This document shows positions 1-7,057 of a stretch of DNA of 43,214 bases, piece after piece (within the stretch, counting starts at the first letter, position 1; each line of letters starts with the position of its first letter). The translations under genes were made by a program, and so were the position numbers. Below the pieces are notes generated by a model. The model was not told where the DNA came from. It made no database searches and saw only the letters and a list, made by a program, of their open reading frames with translations. The stretch comes from CAYUIS01 sp964444825 (GTDB lineage: Bacteria > Chloroflexota > Anaerolineae > B4-G1): the NCBI GenBank assembly GCA_964444825.1, contig CAYUIS010000028.1, forward strand, positions 1 through 43,214, written 5' to 3'.

Positions 1-300
1 TCTTTCGTGAGTCAACGAATCCACTTGGGTACACTTTATTCGTGAGGCAACGCGAATGGAACTGGCCCTGCCTGATGGCGCGCTCAAGGTGTGGCGCAAG
101 AGCACTGGCCGTTATACCATCACTGCCCTGGGTCAGGCTGCACATTCCGGCGCCGACCATGCAAAGGGAATCAACGCCATCGAGGAGATGGCGCATCAGA
201 TCTTGAGGCTCCAGAATATGACCCGACTACCTTCCAAAAGGGGCAGCCCTGACGGCAGCACTGCTGACTCGCCGGTAGAGATTCTACCGACCTAGACGGT
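1..300 (+). pseudogene. decayed M20 (carboxypeptidase G2-like) peptidase fragment
   Basis: The frame open from about position 11 encodes MELALPDGALKVWRKSTGRY, then TITALGQAAHSGADHAKGIN and AIEEMAHQILRLQ. This resembles the dimerisation domain of M20 metallopeptidases of the glutamate carboxypeptidase type. After LQNM (about 220) the family-like sequence continues in the next frame as PDYLPKGAALTAALLTRR and stops near 289, so there is a frameshift. A TGA at 8-10 closes the frame upstream, and the zinc-binding catalytic domain is absent on both sides within the window. I read it as a non-functional remnant whose 3' end meets the convergent membrane-protein gene. The family call is from memory of the motif and is moderately secure. 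Confidence 0.5.
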
Positions 301-1650
301 GGATAGCGCAGCGTCGTGGGTTTCCACGGCCCGCATCGCCGGCCGGCTGCGCCACCACAGCCACGCCATTTGCGCCAGCATTCCTGCGCTATAGGCCCCC
401 ATACCCACATAGAGTCCCGTCATCCGTCCACTCGCAACGCCAATCCACAATATCGTGCCAATGGTGAGCAAAAAGACAGCGATCGCCTCGCTGATGCCGC
501 GTGTGCGACGGCTGTGGACAATGGTCCCTCGATACCAGCTTTGCATAGCATCCAATCCTGGTATCGGCAGTGCAATCCACAGTGCCGTACGTGCAATGGC
601 GACCAGTGGCGGAGCTAGGGCCGAGATTCTCCCAAACCACAAGGTTGCCAATGGCGTAGCAACGATGACGAGCAGAAAGGCTGGCGTGGATATGGCCAAG
701 AGACTGGCAAAACGGCGCAGGTTGCGCACCGCCTGAGGTCTATCTAGCAGCGCGATGACAACTTCGTTGTACGCATAGCTCAGACTCCTCAGCAGAAAGA
801 CAAAGCCAGCGACAACTGACCAGGCCGCCAGCGAATCGAGCGCGTGTGGCATACGGCTGAGAGCCGCGCTAATGAGAGGTTGCACCAGCATATTGAGCAG
901 CGCCGTCATTGCCAGAGGGGTGTAGAAAGCCAGGAACGAACGCAGCGTGAGAGGCTCCTTCACCGGGGTCGACAGCCTGAGCTCCCGACGCAGCACGGGA
1001 CGGATCCGGAGACCCACGTATATCGCCTCGCTGACCACCCCTACCGCGACAGTGATCGAGGCGACAACGATCCCGGGAAGCGTAGCGATCACATAGCCCA
1101 AAATCAGGACCAGTGCATCAGCGCTGATCCGAATCAATGTTCCCAGGCCTACTGCCCTAGAGTGACCAAAGCGGATCAGTACACCCTGATTGAAGCGGCG
1201 ATAACCGATAGACCACGTCCAGGGTACCATGATCATCAGACCGATTCGACCCGGTTCTATGATCTCCTCTGGAGCACCTATCCACTCCCCAGCTACGACG
1301 TAGTAGAACGGGGTATAGGCGATCAACACGTGCACTACCGTCAGAATGGCTCCTGCACCCATCATAAAGCGGCGGAGTCTGCGGTACGACTCCCAATCCT
1401 TGCTCAAAGCGGTCGAAGCCGACAATAGCATGATGATCGGTGATTCGATAATCAGCAACAGCGGCCAGACGATACCGCCCCAGGCTGCCAGGTGGATCTT
1501 GGGTTCCGCCAAACGCGCGACGACCGCGCTCATCATGGGTCCCTCGATCGCCATAAACAGCCAACTCGCTGCCAACGGCCACCAAGTCTGGACAACGCGG
1601 CGCATCGACACGGATGCAGGGCTCCCCCTATCAACAACAGCAGTCGTCAA
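292..1650 (-). CDS. MATE/ANKH-like (MOP superfamily) multi-spanning membrane protein
   Basis: A 452-residue, very hydrophobic protein with about 12 predicted membrane segments and short charged loops. The N-terminal part (LAASWLFMAIEGPMMSAVVA, then ESPIIMLLSASTALSKD) resembles bacterial members of the progressive-ankylosis/MATE-like branch of the MOP flippase superfamily. A role in export of a small molecule or lipid-linked substrate is inference. The start is TTG at 1650, preceded by a GAGGTG ribosome site at 5 nt spacing. An ATG at 1605 and a GTG at 1611 are alternatives. The gene begins 4 nt after the stop of the upstream P-loop kinase gene, so the two are probably co-transcribed. The substrate cannot be told from sequence. 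Confidence 0.7.
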   Translation of the reverse strand: MTTAVVDRGSPASVSMRRVVQTWWPLAASWLFMAIEGPMMSAVVARLAEPKIHLAAWGGIVWPLLLIIESPIIMLLSASTALSKDWESYRRLRRFMMGAGAILTVVHVLIAYTPFYYVVAGEWIGAPEEIIEPGRIGLMIMVPWTWSIGYRRFNQGVLIRFGHSRAVGLGTLIRISADALVLILGYVIATLPGIVVASITVAVGVVSEAIYVGLRIRPVLRRELRLSTPVKEPLTLRSFLAFYTPLAMTALLNMLVQPLISAALSRMPHALDSLAAWSVVAGFVFLLRSLSYAYNEVVIALLDRPQAVRNLRRFASLLAISTPAFLLVIVATPLATLWFGRISALAPPLVAIARTALWIALPIPGLDAMQSWYRGTIVHSRRTRGISEAIAVFLLTIGTILWIGVASGRMTGLYVGMGAYSAGMLAQMAWLWWRSRPAMRAVETHDAALSTV

Positions 1651-1654
1651 ACGT

Positions 1655-2212
1655 TCACCTCAGATTCTCCAGCCAGTTGCGCGTAGCCCGTGGCGAGCGC
1701 AGGCAGATCACCTGCACATGGGCATACTCGGACTGCTGGAACAGAAGTGGGTATTCCCGCCGTCTCCGGGGAAACGTGCGGAATGCCCACAGGAACAGCG
1801 AATCCCGGGTAAAGAACTGCACGTGGAACCTCTCACGGTTGCCGCTCCACAGTTCCTCCCGCGTAAAGATCCTCCGCAGCGTACGCCACGTCAGCCGCCC
1901 CAGAATCACCGGCAGGGCATAGTCCAGCCATACAACCGTGTCCGCTCGCCTCCAGACAAGGTCGCGCACCTTGCCATAGTTGCCATCACTTACCCAGGCG
2001 TCCCCATCCAGTGCCCTTACCGTGCGCTCCCGAAACACCTGAAGAGGCATAGGGGTCCAGTCAGGCCCCCAGTAAAGTGCGTCCAGTTCCACGTGAGGGA
2101 TACTGAGCCGCTCCGATATCCATCGTGCTACCGTCGTCTTTCCCGAGCCAGTTGTGCCCACGACGGCGATTCGCCGGCCACACTCGGATGACAGACAAGC
2201 GTGCTGATCCAT
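1655..2212 (-). CDS. P-loop adenylate-kinase-like / topology-modulation (FlaR-like) NTPase
   Basis: A 185-residue cytoplasmic P-loop protein. It has a Walker A near the N-terminus (VVGTTGSGKTTVARWISERL), a small-kinase-type segment VELDALYWGPDWTPMP, and the DGNYGKVRD stretch typical of the FlaR/adenylate-kinase-like family. The later TVVWLDYALP segment probably carries Walker B. These proteins are often annotated as DNA topology modulation proteins, but their true substrate is unknown and nucleotide-monophosphate-kinase-like activity is an inference. I chose ATG at 2212 rather than the TTG at 2233. The promoter -10 (2222-2227) lies between them, so a transcript would begin almost at this ATG. 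The gene leads an apparent two-gene unit with the MATE/ANKH-like gene. Confidence 0.72.
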   Translation of the reverse strand: MDQHACLSSECGRRIAVVGTTGSGKTTVARWISERLSIPHVELDALYWGPDWTPMPLQVFRERTVRALDGDAWVSDGNYGKVRDLVWRRADTVVWLDYALPVILGRLTWRTLRRIFTREELWSGNRERFHVQFFTRDSLFLWAFRTFPRRRREYPLLFQQSEYAHVQVICLRSPRATRNWLENLR

Positions 2213-2221
2213 CGGCTGCAC

Positions 2222-2249
2222 AGTATAACACAATAGTCATCCACATCAA
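2222..2249 (-). promoter_or_regulatory. extended -10 promoter for the P-loop kinase gene (leaderless)
   Basis: On the minus strand a TTGATG -35 (2244-2249), 16 nt spacer and TATACT -10 (2222-2227) are seen, with TG one base before the -10. The predicted start of transcription, about 7 nt downstream, falls within 0-3 nt of the ATG at 2212, implying a leaderless or nearly leaderless mRNA. It is divergent from the epimerase promoter 66 nt away. Confidence 0.5.
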
Positions 2250-2292
2250 GATCACCAAGAGATTCACAAACTAGCCTATTTGCCCCGAGTTG

Positions 2293-2301
2293 TGCTATAA
2301 T
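2293..2301 (+). promoter_or_regulatory. extended -10 promoter for the epimerase operon
   Basis: TGC followed by a perfect TATAAT (2296-2301) forms an extended -10 with no recognisable -35, as is typical for this promoter class. It precedes the epimerase gene and gives a leader of about 40 nt containing the GGAG ribosome site at 2340-2343. Confidence 0.5.
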
Positions 2302-2349
2302 ACTTGGCAGTTGACCGTTCGCCGCAAAAGGCCAAGAATGGAGTCCTCT

Positions 2350-3294
2350 ATGCGTTTTCTCGTCACTGGTGGAGCAGGGTTTCTCGGAGCAGCGCTGGCC
2401 AATCGACTGGTCCGTGACGGACATCAAGTCCGCGTCATCGATGACCTCAGTGCCGGAGACCCAGCACTACTGGACAAGCAGGTGCTCTTCACCCGGGGTG
2501 ACGTGTCTAATCGGCCCAAACTGTGGACACTTCTCCAGGATGTCGACTGCGTCTACCATCTGGCGGCGCGCGTGTTGGTCAGCGAGTCGATCCTCTACCC
2601 GCGCGACTATAACGAAGTCAACGTCGGCGGCACCGTCAGTGTGATGGAAGCGATGCGGGATGCGGGTGTACAGCGCGTAGTCTTTGCCTCCTCTGGAGCC
2701 GTCTACGGAGAGCAAGCACACCAGCCCGCGCGGGAGGACCAGCCCCCCAACCCACAGTCTCCCTACGCGGTGAGCAAGCTTGCCGCCGAATACTATGTAC
2801 GGACCATCGGCGCCTTGTGGGGTATTGAGACGGTGATTCTGCGAATCTTTAATGGCTATGGCCCCGGTCAGAACCTGCCCCCCTCCCACCCACCCGTGGT
2901 GCCCCGCTTTCTTCAACAGGGATTACGAGGGGGGTCGCTGATCATCTTTGGGGGCGGTGCGCAGACCCGTGACTTTGTCTACGTGGACGATGTCGTGGAC
3001 GCGATGGTAGCAGCGGCTACTGCTGCCGACGTAGATCGTAGGATCATCAACGTGGGCACCGGTCACGACACGAACATCAACGACCTGGCAGCGTTGGTGG
3101 CCAAGATTGGAGGATGGAAGGTCGAGGTGCTCCACAGCCCGGCGGAGAGCGGCGGTGTCTCACGTCTGTGCGCCGACATCGCCGTCGCACGCCGGTTGCT
3201 CGACTATGAGCCACGCACCGACCTGGCACAGGGGCTCCGTATGACCCTGGAACGCGATCCTCGCTTCCGGGCTCGATCCGACGCCAAAGCGTAA
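2350..3294 (+). CDS. NAD-dependent epimerase/dehydratase (UDP-glucose 4-epimerase-like)
   Basis: A 314-residue extended short-chain dehydrogenase. The N-terminal MRFLVTGGAGFLGAALANRL holds the NAD-binding GxxGxxG, the catalytic YxxxK lies in SPYAVSKLAAEYY, and RDFVYVDDVVDA is the usual C-terminal family motif. Such enzymes act on nucleotide sugars in the cytoplasm. 4-epimerisation of a UDP-hexose is the likeliest reaction, but sequence alone does not separate it from related uronate or heptose epimerases. ATG 2350 is chosen because GGAG sits 6 nt upstream and the Rossmann strand begins immediately. ATG 2338 is in frame and possible. The DNA glycosylase gene follows after 9 nt. Confidence 0.85.
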   Translation: MRFLVTGGAGFLGAALANRLVRDGHQVRVIDDLSAGDPALLDKQVLFTRGDVSNRPKLWTLLQDVDCVYHLAARVLVSESILYPRDYNEVNVGGTVSVMEAMRDAGVQRVVFASSGAVYGEQAHQPAREDQPPNPQSPYAVSKLAAEYYVRTIGALWGIETVILRIFNGYGPGQNLPPSHPPVVPRFLQQGLRGGSLIIFGGGAQTRDFVYVDDVVDAMVAAATAADVDRRIINVGTGHDTNINDLAALVAKIGGWKVEVLHSPAESGGVSRLCADIAVARRLLDYEPRTDLAQGLRMTLERDPRFRARSDAKA

Positions 3295-3303
3295 GCCTGC
3301 CAG

Positions 3304-3909
3304 ATGAGCACAGAAGACGCGGACCGTCTGAGCCGGGAATTCTTCGCTCGCGAGACCCTTATTGTCGCTCAGGGACTGCTGGGCCAGAGATTGGTGCGAG
3401 AACTGGATGGCACCCGGCTCTCCGGACGTATTGTCGAGGTCGAGGCGTATATCGGTGAGGATGATCAGGCGTGCCATGCCCACCCGGGCCTTACAAAGCG
3501 CAACGCGCCGATGTATGGACCGCCCGGCCACGCCTACGTCTACCTTATCTACGGGATGCACCACTGTCTCAACGTCGTCACCGAGCAGGAGGGTTTCCCG
3601 GCTGCAGTGCTTATTCGGGCGCTGGAGCCGCTGGAGGGCATCGAGGAGATGCGAATCCGGCGTGGTGGACGTCCTGACCTGCCCCTGACAAGCGGTCCTG
3701 CCCGCCTGTGCCAAGCCATGGGCATTGACCGGCGCTTCGATGCCACCGACCTATGCGCGCCTGACGCTCTTCTGTTCTTGGAGAGAGACGCCACCATTCC
3801 CAGCGACACTATCCTCACCAGTCCCCGCATCGGCGTGCGAGGAGATGATGGTGCAGTATCCATCCCCTGGCGGTTCTACCTTCTGAACAACCGATACGTT
3901 TCGGGTTAG
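3304..3909 (+). CDS. mpg: 3-methyladenine DNA glycosylase (AAG/MPG family)
   Basis: A 201-residue protein covering the whole alkyladenine glycosylase fold. It removes 3-methyladenine, hypoxanthine and other alkylated purines in base-excision repair. RIVEVEAYIGEDDQACHA aligns with the human AAG active site: Glu47 corresponds to catalytic Glu125, Tyr49 to the intercalating Tyr127 and His58 to His136. MYGPPGHAYVYLIYGMHHC and IRALEPLEGIEEMR are further family signatures. It lies 9 nt after the epimerase gene without an obvious ribosome site, suggesting translation tied to the upstream gene. The functional link to a sugar epimerase is unclear. Confidence 0.93.
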   Translation: MSTEDADRLSREFFARETLIVAQGLLGQRLVRELDGTRLSGRIVEVEAYIGEDDQACHAHPGLTKRNAPMYGPPGHAYVYLIYGMHHCLNVVTEQEGFPAAVLIRALEPLEGIEEMRIRRGGRPDLPLTSGPARLCQAMGIDRRFDATDLCAPDALLFLERDATIPSDTILTSPRIGVRGDDGAVSIPWRFYLLNNRYVSG

Positions 3910-3944
3910 GGCTTGTGTGTTTCCGGAAGAACGGAGGATAAGAT

Positions 3945-5393
3945 ATGCTAACGTTTCCCACAAAGGGTCGTTCCAAGGAAGAGGTGCTGGCCGAGATGCG
4001 CGTTTCCCGAGACCACGACGTGCAGTGGCGCGAGGGCAGAGCCTTCGGGCTGGTCTATCACATCAGCGAGGAGATCGATGATCTACTGAAAGAGGCCTAC
4101 ACCATGTTCTTTGCCGAAAACGGCCTCAACCCGACCGCTTTCCCCAGCCTGCGTAAATTCGAGACCGAAGTTGTGACTCTGACCGCCTCGCTCCTAGGTG
4201 GGGATGAGAATGTGGTCGGCACGATGACCTCGGGCGGCACAGAGTCCGTGCTGATGGCCGTCAAGACTGCCCGGGACTGGGCGCGACAACATCAGCCCGA
4301 GATCCACGAGCCTGACATTGTCCTCCCTGTGACTGCTCACCCGGCCTTTGACAAGGCTGGCCACTACTTTGGCGTACGCGTTATCCACACACCAGTGCGA
4401 GACGACCTCCGCGCCGACGTGGAGGCTGTGCGCGCCGCCATCACGCCAAACACTATCCTGATGGCCGCCTCGGCACCGGCCTTCCCACACGGGGTGGTGG
4501 ATCCGGTCAGTGAACTGGCCGAAATCGCCCGGGAGCACAACCTGCTTTTCCACGTGGATGCCTGTGTGGGCGGGTTCATGCTGCCGTTCGCGTCCAAGCT
4601 AGGCTACCCGGTACCGGACTTTGACTTTCGTGTGCCGGGCGTGACCTCAATGTCAGCCGATCTGCACAAGTTCGGCTATGCTGCCAAGCCCGCTTCGATC
4701 GTTCTCTACAGAACGCCAGAACTGCGCCGCCATCAGTTCTTTGTCTACACCGACTGGCCGGGTGGCATCTATCCCTCCACTGCAATGGCCGGGACACGTC
4801 CCGGTGGGCCGGTCGCCGCGGCCTGGGCCCTGATGAACTATCTCGGTGAGGAGGGCTACCTGAACATCACTGACGTGGTGATGAAAACCACGCTCAAGAT
4901 CCAAGAGGGCATCCATGCGATTCCGGGTATCAAGGTGCTCAGCGACCCCGAGATGAGCGTCTTTGCCATCGGATCAGACGGGGTGGACGTGTACGAGGTG
5001 GCCGACGAACTGGCTGCGCGGGGTTGGCACTTTGACCGCCAGCACTTTCCTCCATCTCTGCACGTGACGGTCAGCTACCTCCACGCTGCTTTTGCCGACG
5101 AGTTCCTGATCGATCTGGCCGGGGCGGTGGCCGCTGTCCGAAAGCCGAGCCTGCGGAATACCGTGGATAGATCCCTGGTCAAGATGGCCAATTTCCTGGC
5201 ACGCGCCCTGCCGGAACGATGGGTCAGTTGGTCGATGGGCAAAATGTCGGCATTGCTCGGGGGTTCCGGCGAACTTCCGAGCCGGATGGCCCCTATGTAC
5301 GGTCTGATAGGCACTCTGCCCAACCGAGGGGATTTGCAAGAGTTCGTGTTGGATTTGATTGATGGGATCTTTCGGTACCAGGACAGCCGATAA
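3945..5393 (+). CDS. PLP-dependent group II decarboxylase / sphingosine-1-phosphate lyase-like protein
   Basis: A 482-residue fold-type I PLP enzyme of the group II decarboxylase family, closest in style to sphingosine-1-phosphate lyase. MTSGGTESVLMAVKTARDWA is the cofactor-phosphate segment, FHVDACVGGFMLPF carries the Asp that contacts the PLP ring nitrogen, and the Schiff-base lysine is Lys242 in SADLHKFGYAAKPAS. Bacterial relatives act on phosphorylated long-chain bases or as amino-acid decarboxylases. The substrate here is not determinable, and no sphingolipid genes are visible nearby. ATG 3945 follows a GGAGGATAAG ribosome site. The GPH transporter begins 31 nt downstream, so substrate uptake by it is possible but unproven. 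Confidence 0.82.
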   Translation: MLTFPTKGRSKEEVLAEMRVSRDHDVQWREGRAFGLVYHISEEIDDLLKEAYTMFFAENGLNPTAFPSLRKFETEVVTLTASLLGGDENVVGTMTSGGTESVLMAVKTARDWARQHQPEIHEPDIVLPVTAHPAFDKAGHYFGVRVIHTPVRDDLRADVEAVRAAITPNTILMAASAPAFPHGVVDPVSELAEIAREHNLLFHVDACVGGFMLPFASKLGYPVPDFDFRVPGVTSMSADLHKFGYAAKPASIVLYRTPELRRHQFFVYTDWPGGIYPSTAMAGTRPGGPVAAAWALMNYLGEEGYLNITDVVMKTTLKIQEGIHAIPGIKVLSDPEMSVFAIGSDGVDVYEVADELAARGWHFDRQHFPPSLHVTVSYLHAAFADEFLIDLAGAVAAVRKPSLRNTVDRSLVKMANFLARALPERWVSWSMGKMSALLGGSGELPSRMAPMYGLIGTLPNRGDLQEFVLDLIDGIFRYQDSR

Positions 5394-5424
5394 CAGAGAG
5401 TGATTCCCAGCCAAGGGGGACGTT

Positions 5425-6867
5425 ATGAGCACACATGCAGAGGCCCAGCTGGGCCATCTCTCATTCTGGACAAAACTGATCTTTGGCTCCGGCGACTGGA
5501 GCATCTCCAGTTTCGGCACCTTGCGGCAGATCTTTTATGCCATCTTTTTGACCGACGTTGTCGGGCTAGAGCCACGTCTCGCATCCGTCGCCGCGCTTTG
5601 CGGTATCGTCTGGGACGCCATCAATGATCCATTGGTTGGTGTGCTCAGCGACCGCGTGCGTACACGCTGGGGTCGCCGGAGGCCGTTCTTGCTGTTCTTT
5701 GCTATCCCCTACGGCCTGGGCTTTGTCCTGCTGTGGTGGGCGCCCCCTTGGGAAAGTCAGATTGCGCTGGCGGTCACTGTCTCGTTGGCCTACATGCTCA
5801 GCGACACCTTCCAGACGCTGGTTTCCGTCCCACTCTACGCACTGACCCCCGAGATCACCCTTGACTATGACGAGCGCACCTCCCTGACAACCTATCGTAT
5901 GTTCTTTAATCTATTGGCCTCGTTGGTCACTGCCGTGGTCGGGCCGGCTATCGTCGATAGTGCCCTGGCCGCCGGGGCCACGCAGCAGCAGGGCTACCTG
6001 GTCGTCTCGGCCCTGTTTGGTGGCCTGGCCACTATCCCGCTTCTCCTGATATTCGCTACGGTGCGCGAGCACACCCGCCTGGAGGAAAAGGCAGAACCGG
6101 AGCAGTCGACTCCCATCGCCCAGATCCTGCGGACAGCCTGGGCCAACGTCCCCCTCCGCTTTGCCACAGCCATCTATGTGCTCAACTGGATCACGTTTGA
6201 CTTGGTGGCACTCGCTCTGCCGTTCTACATGGCCTATTGGGTAGCAGGCGGCAACCTGCTGAAAAAGGCGCTTGGCCTACCGCTCGAGTCTGCCATGTTC
6301 GCACTACTCCTGGTCACGTCAGTTCTGATGCTGCCGTTCTGGCTGTGGCTGTCGCGGCGGCTGAGTAAGCACATCGCCTACATCATCGGGATGTCGTTCT
6401 GGGCTGTGGTCCAACTGCTCATCTTTGCTATCCAGCCGGGGCAGATTACCCTGGTGTTGATACTCGCGGTGATGGCCGGTATCTCTGTCTCGACGGCGCA
6501 CGTGTTGCCCGATGCCATCTTTCCTGATGTGATAGAATGGGACGAACTCCGCACCGGTCGTCGTCAGGAGGGAATCTATTACGGCGTAAAGAACTTTGTC
6601 CGCAAACTGACCGGCGCGTTGGCGATTTTCATCGCCCTCCAGGTGCTCGGGTGGTTCGGCTACCAGACACCGCCGCCAGGCGCCACTTACTTTACCCAGT
6701 CCCCGGCCACACTGACGGCTATCCGCATCCTGATCGGGCCTTTTGGAGCAGTACTGCTGTTCAGCGCGATCGCCGTGGCCTGGTTCTACCCGATGACGCG
6801 TGAACGGCACGCCCGTATCCGCAGGTTAGCTGCACGACGCAGGACACGCGTCAAAGAAAAACCCTAG
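5425..6867 (+). CDS. MFS transporter, glycoside-pentoside-hexuronide (GPH/MelB-like) family
   Basis: A 480-residue integral membrane protein with about 12 helices. The N-terminal FWTKLIFGSGDWSISSFGTL and IVWDAINDPLVGVLSDRVRT are characteristic of GPH symporters. The Asp in WDAINDP sits where MelB-type carriers bind the coupling cation, and RWGRRRPFLL is the MFS loop 2-3 motif. It probably brings in a sugar or glycoside with Na+ or H+. The substrate is unknown, but an alpha-xylosidase and a glycosidase-like protein are elsewhere in the window. Start ATG 5425 has AGGGGG 7 nt upstream. It is the last gene of the run that starts at 2350. Confidence 0.87.
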   Translation: MSTHAEAQLGHLSFWTKLIFGSGDWSISSFGTLRQIFYAIFLTDVVGLEPRLASVAALCGIVWDAINDPLVGVLSDRVRTRWGRRRPFLLFFAIPYGLGFVLLWWAPPWESQIALAVTVSLAYMLSDTFQTLVSVPLYALTPEITLDYDERTSLTTYRMFFNLLASLVTAVVGPAIVDSALAAGATQQQGYLVVSALFGGLATIPLLLIFATVREHTRLEEKAEPEQSTPIAQILRTAWANVPLRFATAIYVLNWITFDLVALALPFYMAYWVAGGNLLKKALGLPLESAMFALLLVTSVLMLPFWLWLSRRLSKHIAYIIGMSFWAVVQLLIFAIQPGQITLVLILAVMAGISVSTAHVLPDAIFPDVIEWDELRTGRRQEGIYYGVKNFVRKLTGALAIFIALQVLGWFGYQTPPPGATYFTQSPATLTAIRILIGPFGAVLLFSAIAVAWFYPMTRERHARIRRLAARRRTRVKEKP

Positions 6868-6877
6868 GTTATTCCAC

Positions 6878-6910
6878 GCCATCTTGCTCCCACCGCTTGA
6901 GCATGATGGC
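6878..6910 (+). terminator. imperfect 12-bp hairpin after the transporter gene, overlapping a -35 box
   Basis: GCCATCTTGCTC (6878-6889) and GAGCATGATGGC (6899-6910) pair along 12 positions with one T-T mismatch around a 9-nt loop. It starts 11 nt after the transporter stop, which suits a terminator, although no clean T-run follows. Its right arm contains most of the -35 of the next promoter, so it could also act as an operator. Confidence 0.45.
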
Positions 6911-6925
6911 ATCTGGTTGTATAAT
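6897..6925 (+). promoter_or_regulatory. promoter for the SH3/glycosidase gene
   Basis: TTGAGC (6897-6902), 17 nt spacer, perfect TATAAT (6920-6925). The -35 is embedded in the 6878-6910 inverted repeat. The leader to ATG 7058 would be about 125 nt, and I see no riboswitch-like fold in it. Confidence 0.55.
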
Positions 6926-7057
6926 GCCATTGTGAGCTTGTGGTTCCATCAGTGCACGCCCGCATCCACCGTGCAGGACTGCACCTCCACAACACTCGGT
7001 ACGCGATGATCCGACCGTGTGCACGAGCAGTAGATCACTTGGGCAAGGAGGGATACG

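Noticed and set aside
844..1428. Long plus-strand frame opposite the MATE/ANKH-like gene
   Set aside because: Its translation is rich in Arg/Gln/His with no family character, while the minus strand encodes a clear membrane protein. It is a shadow frame.
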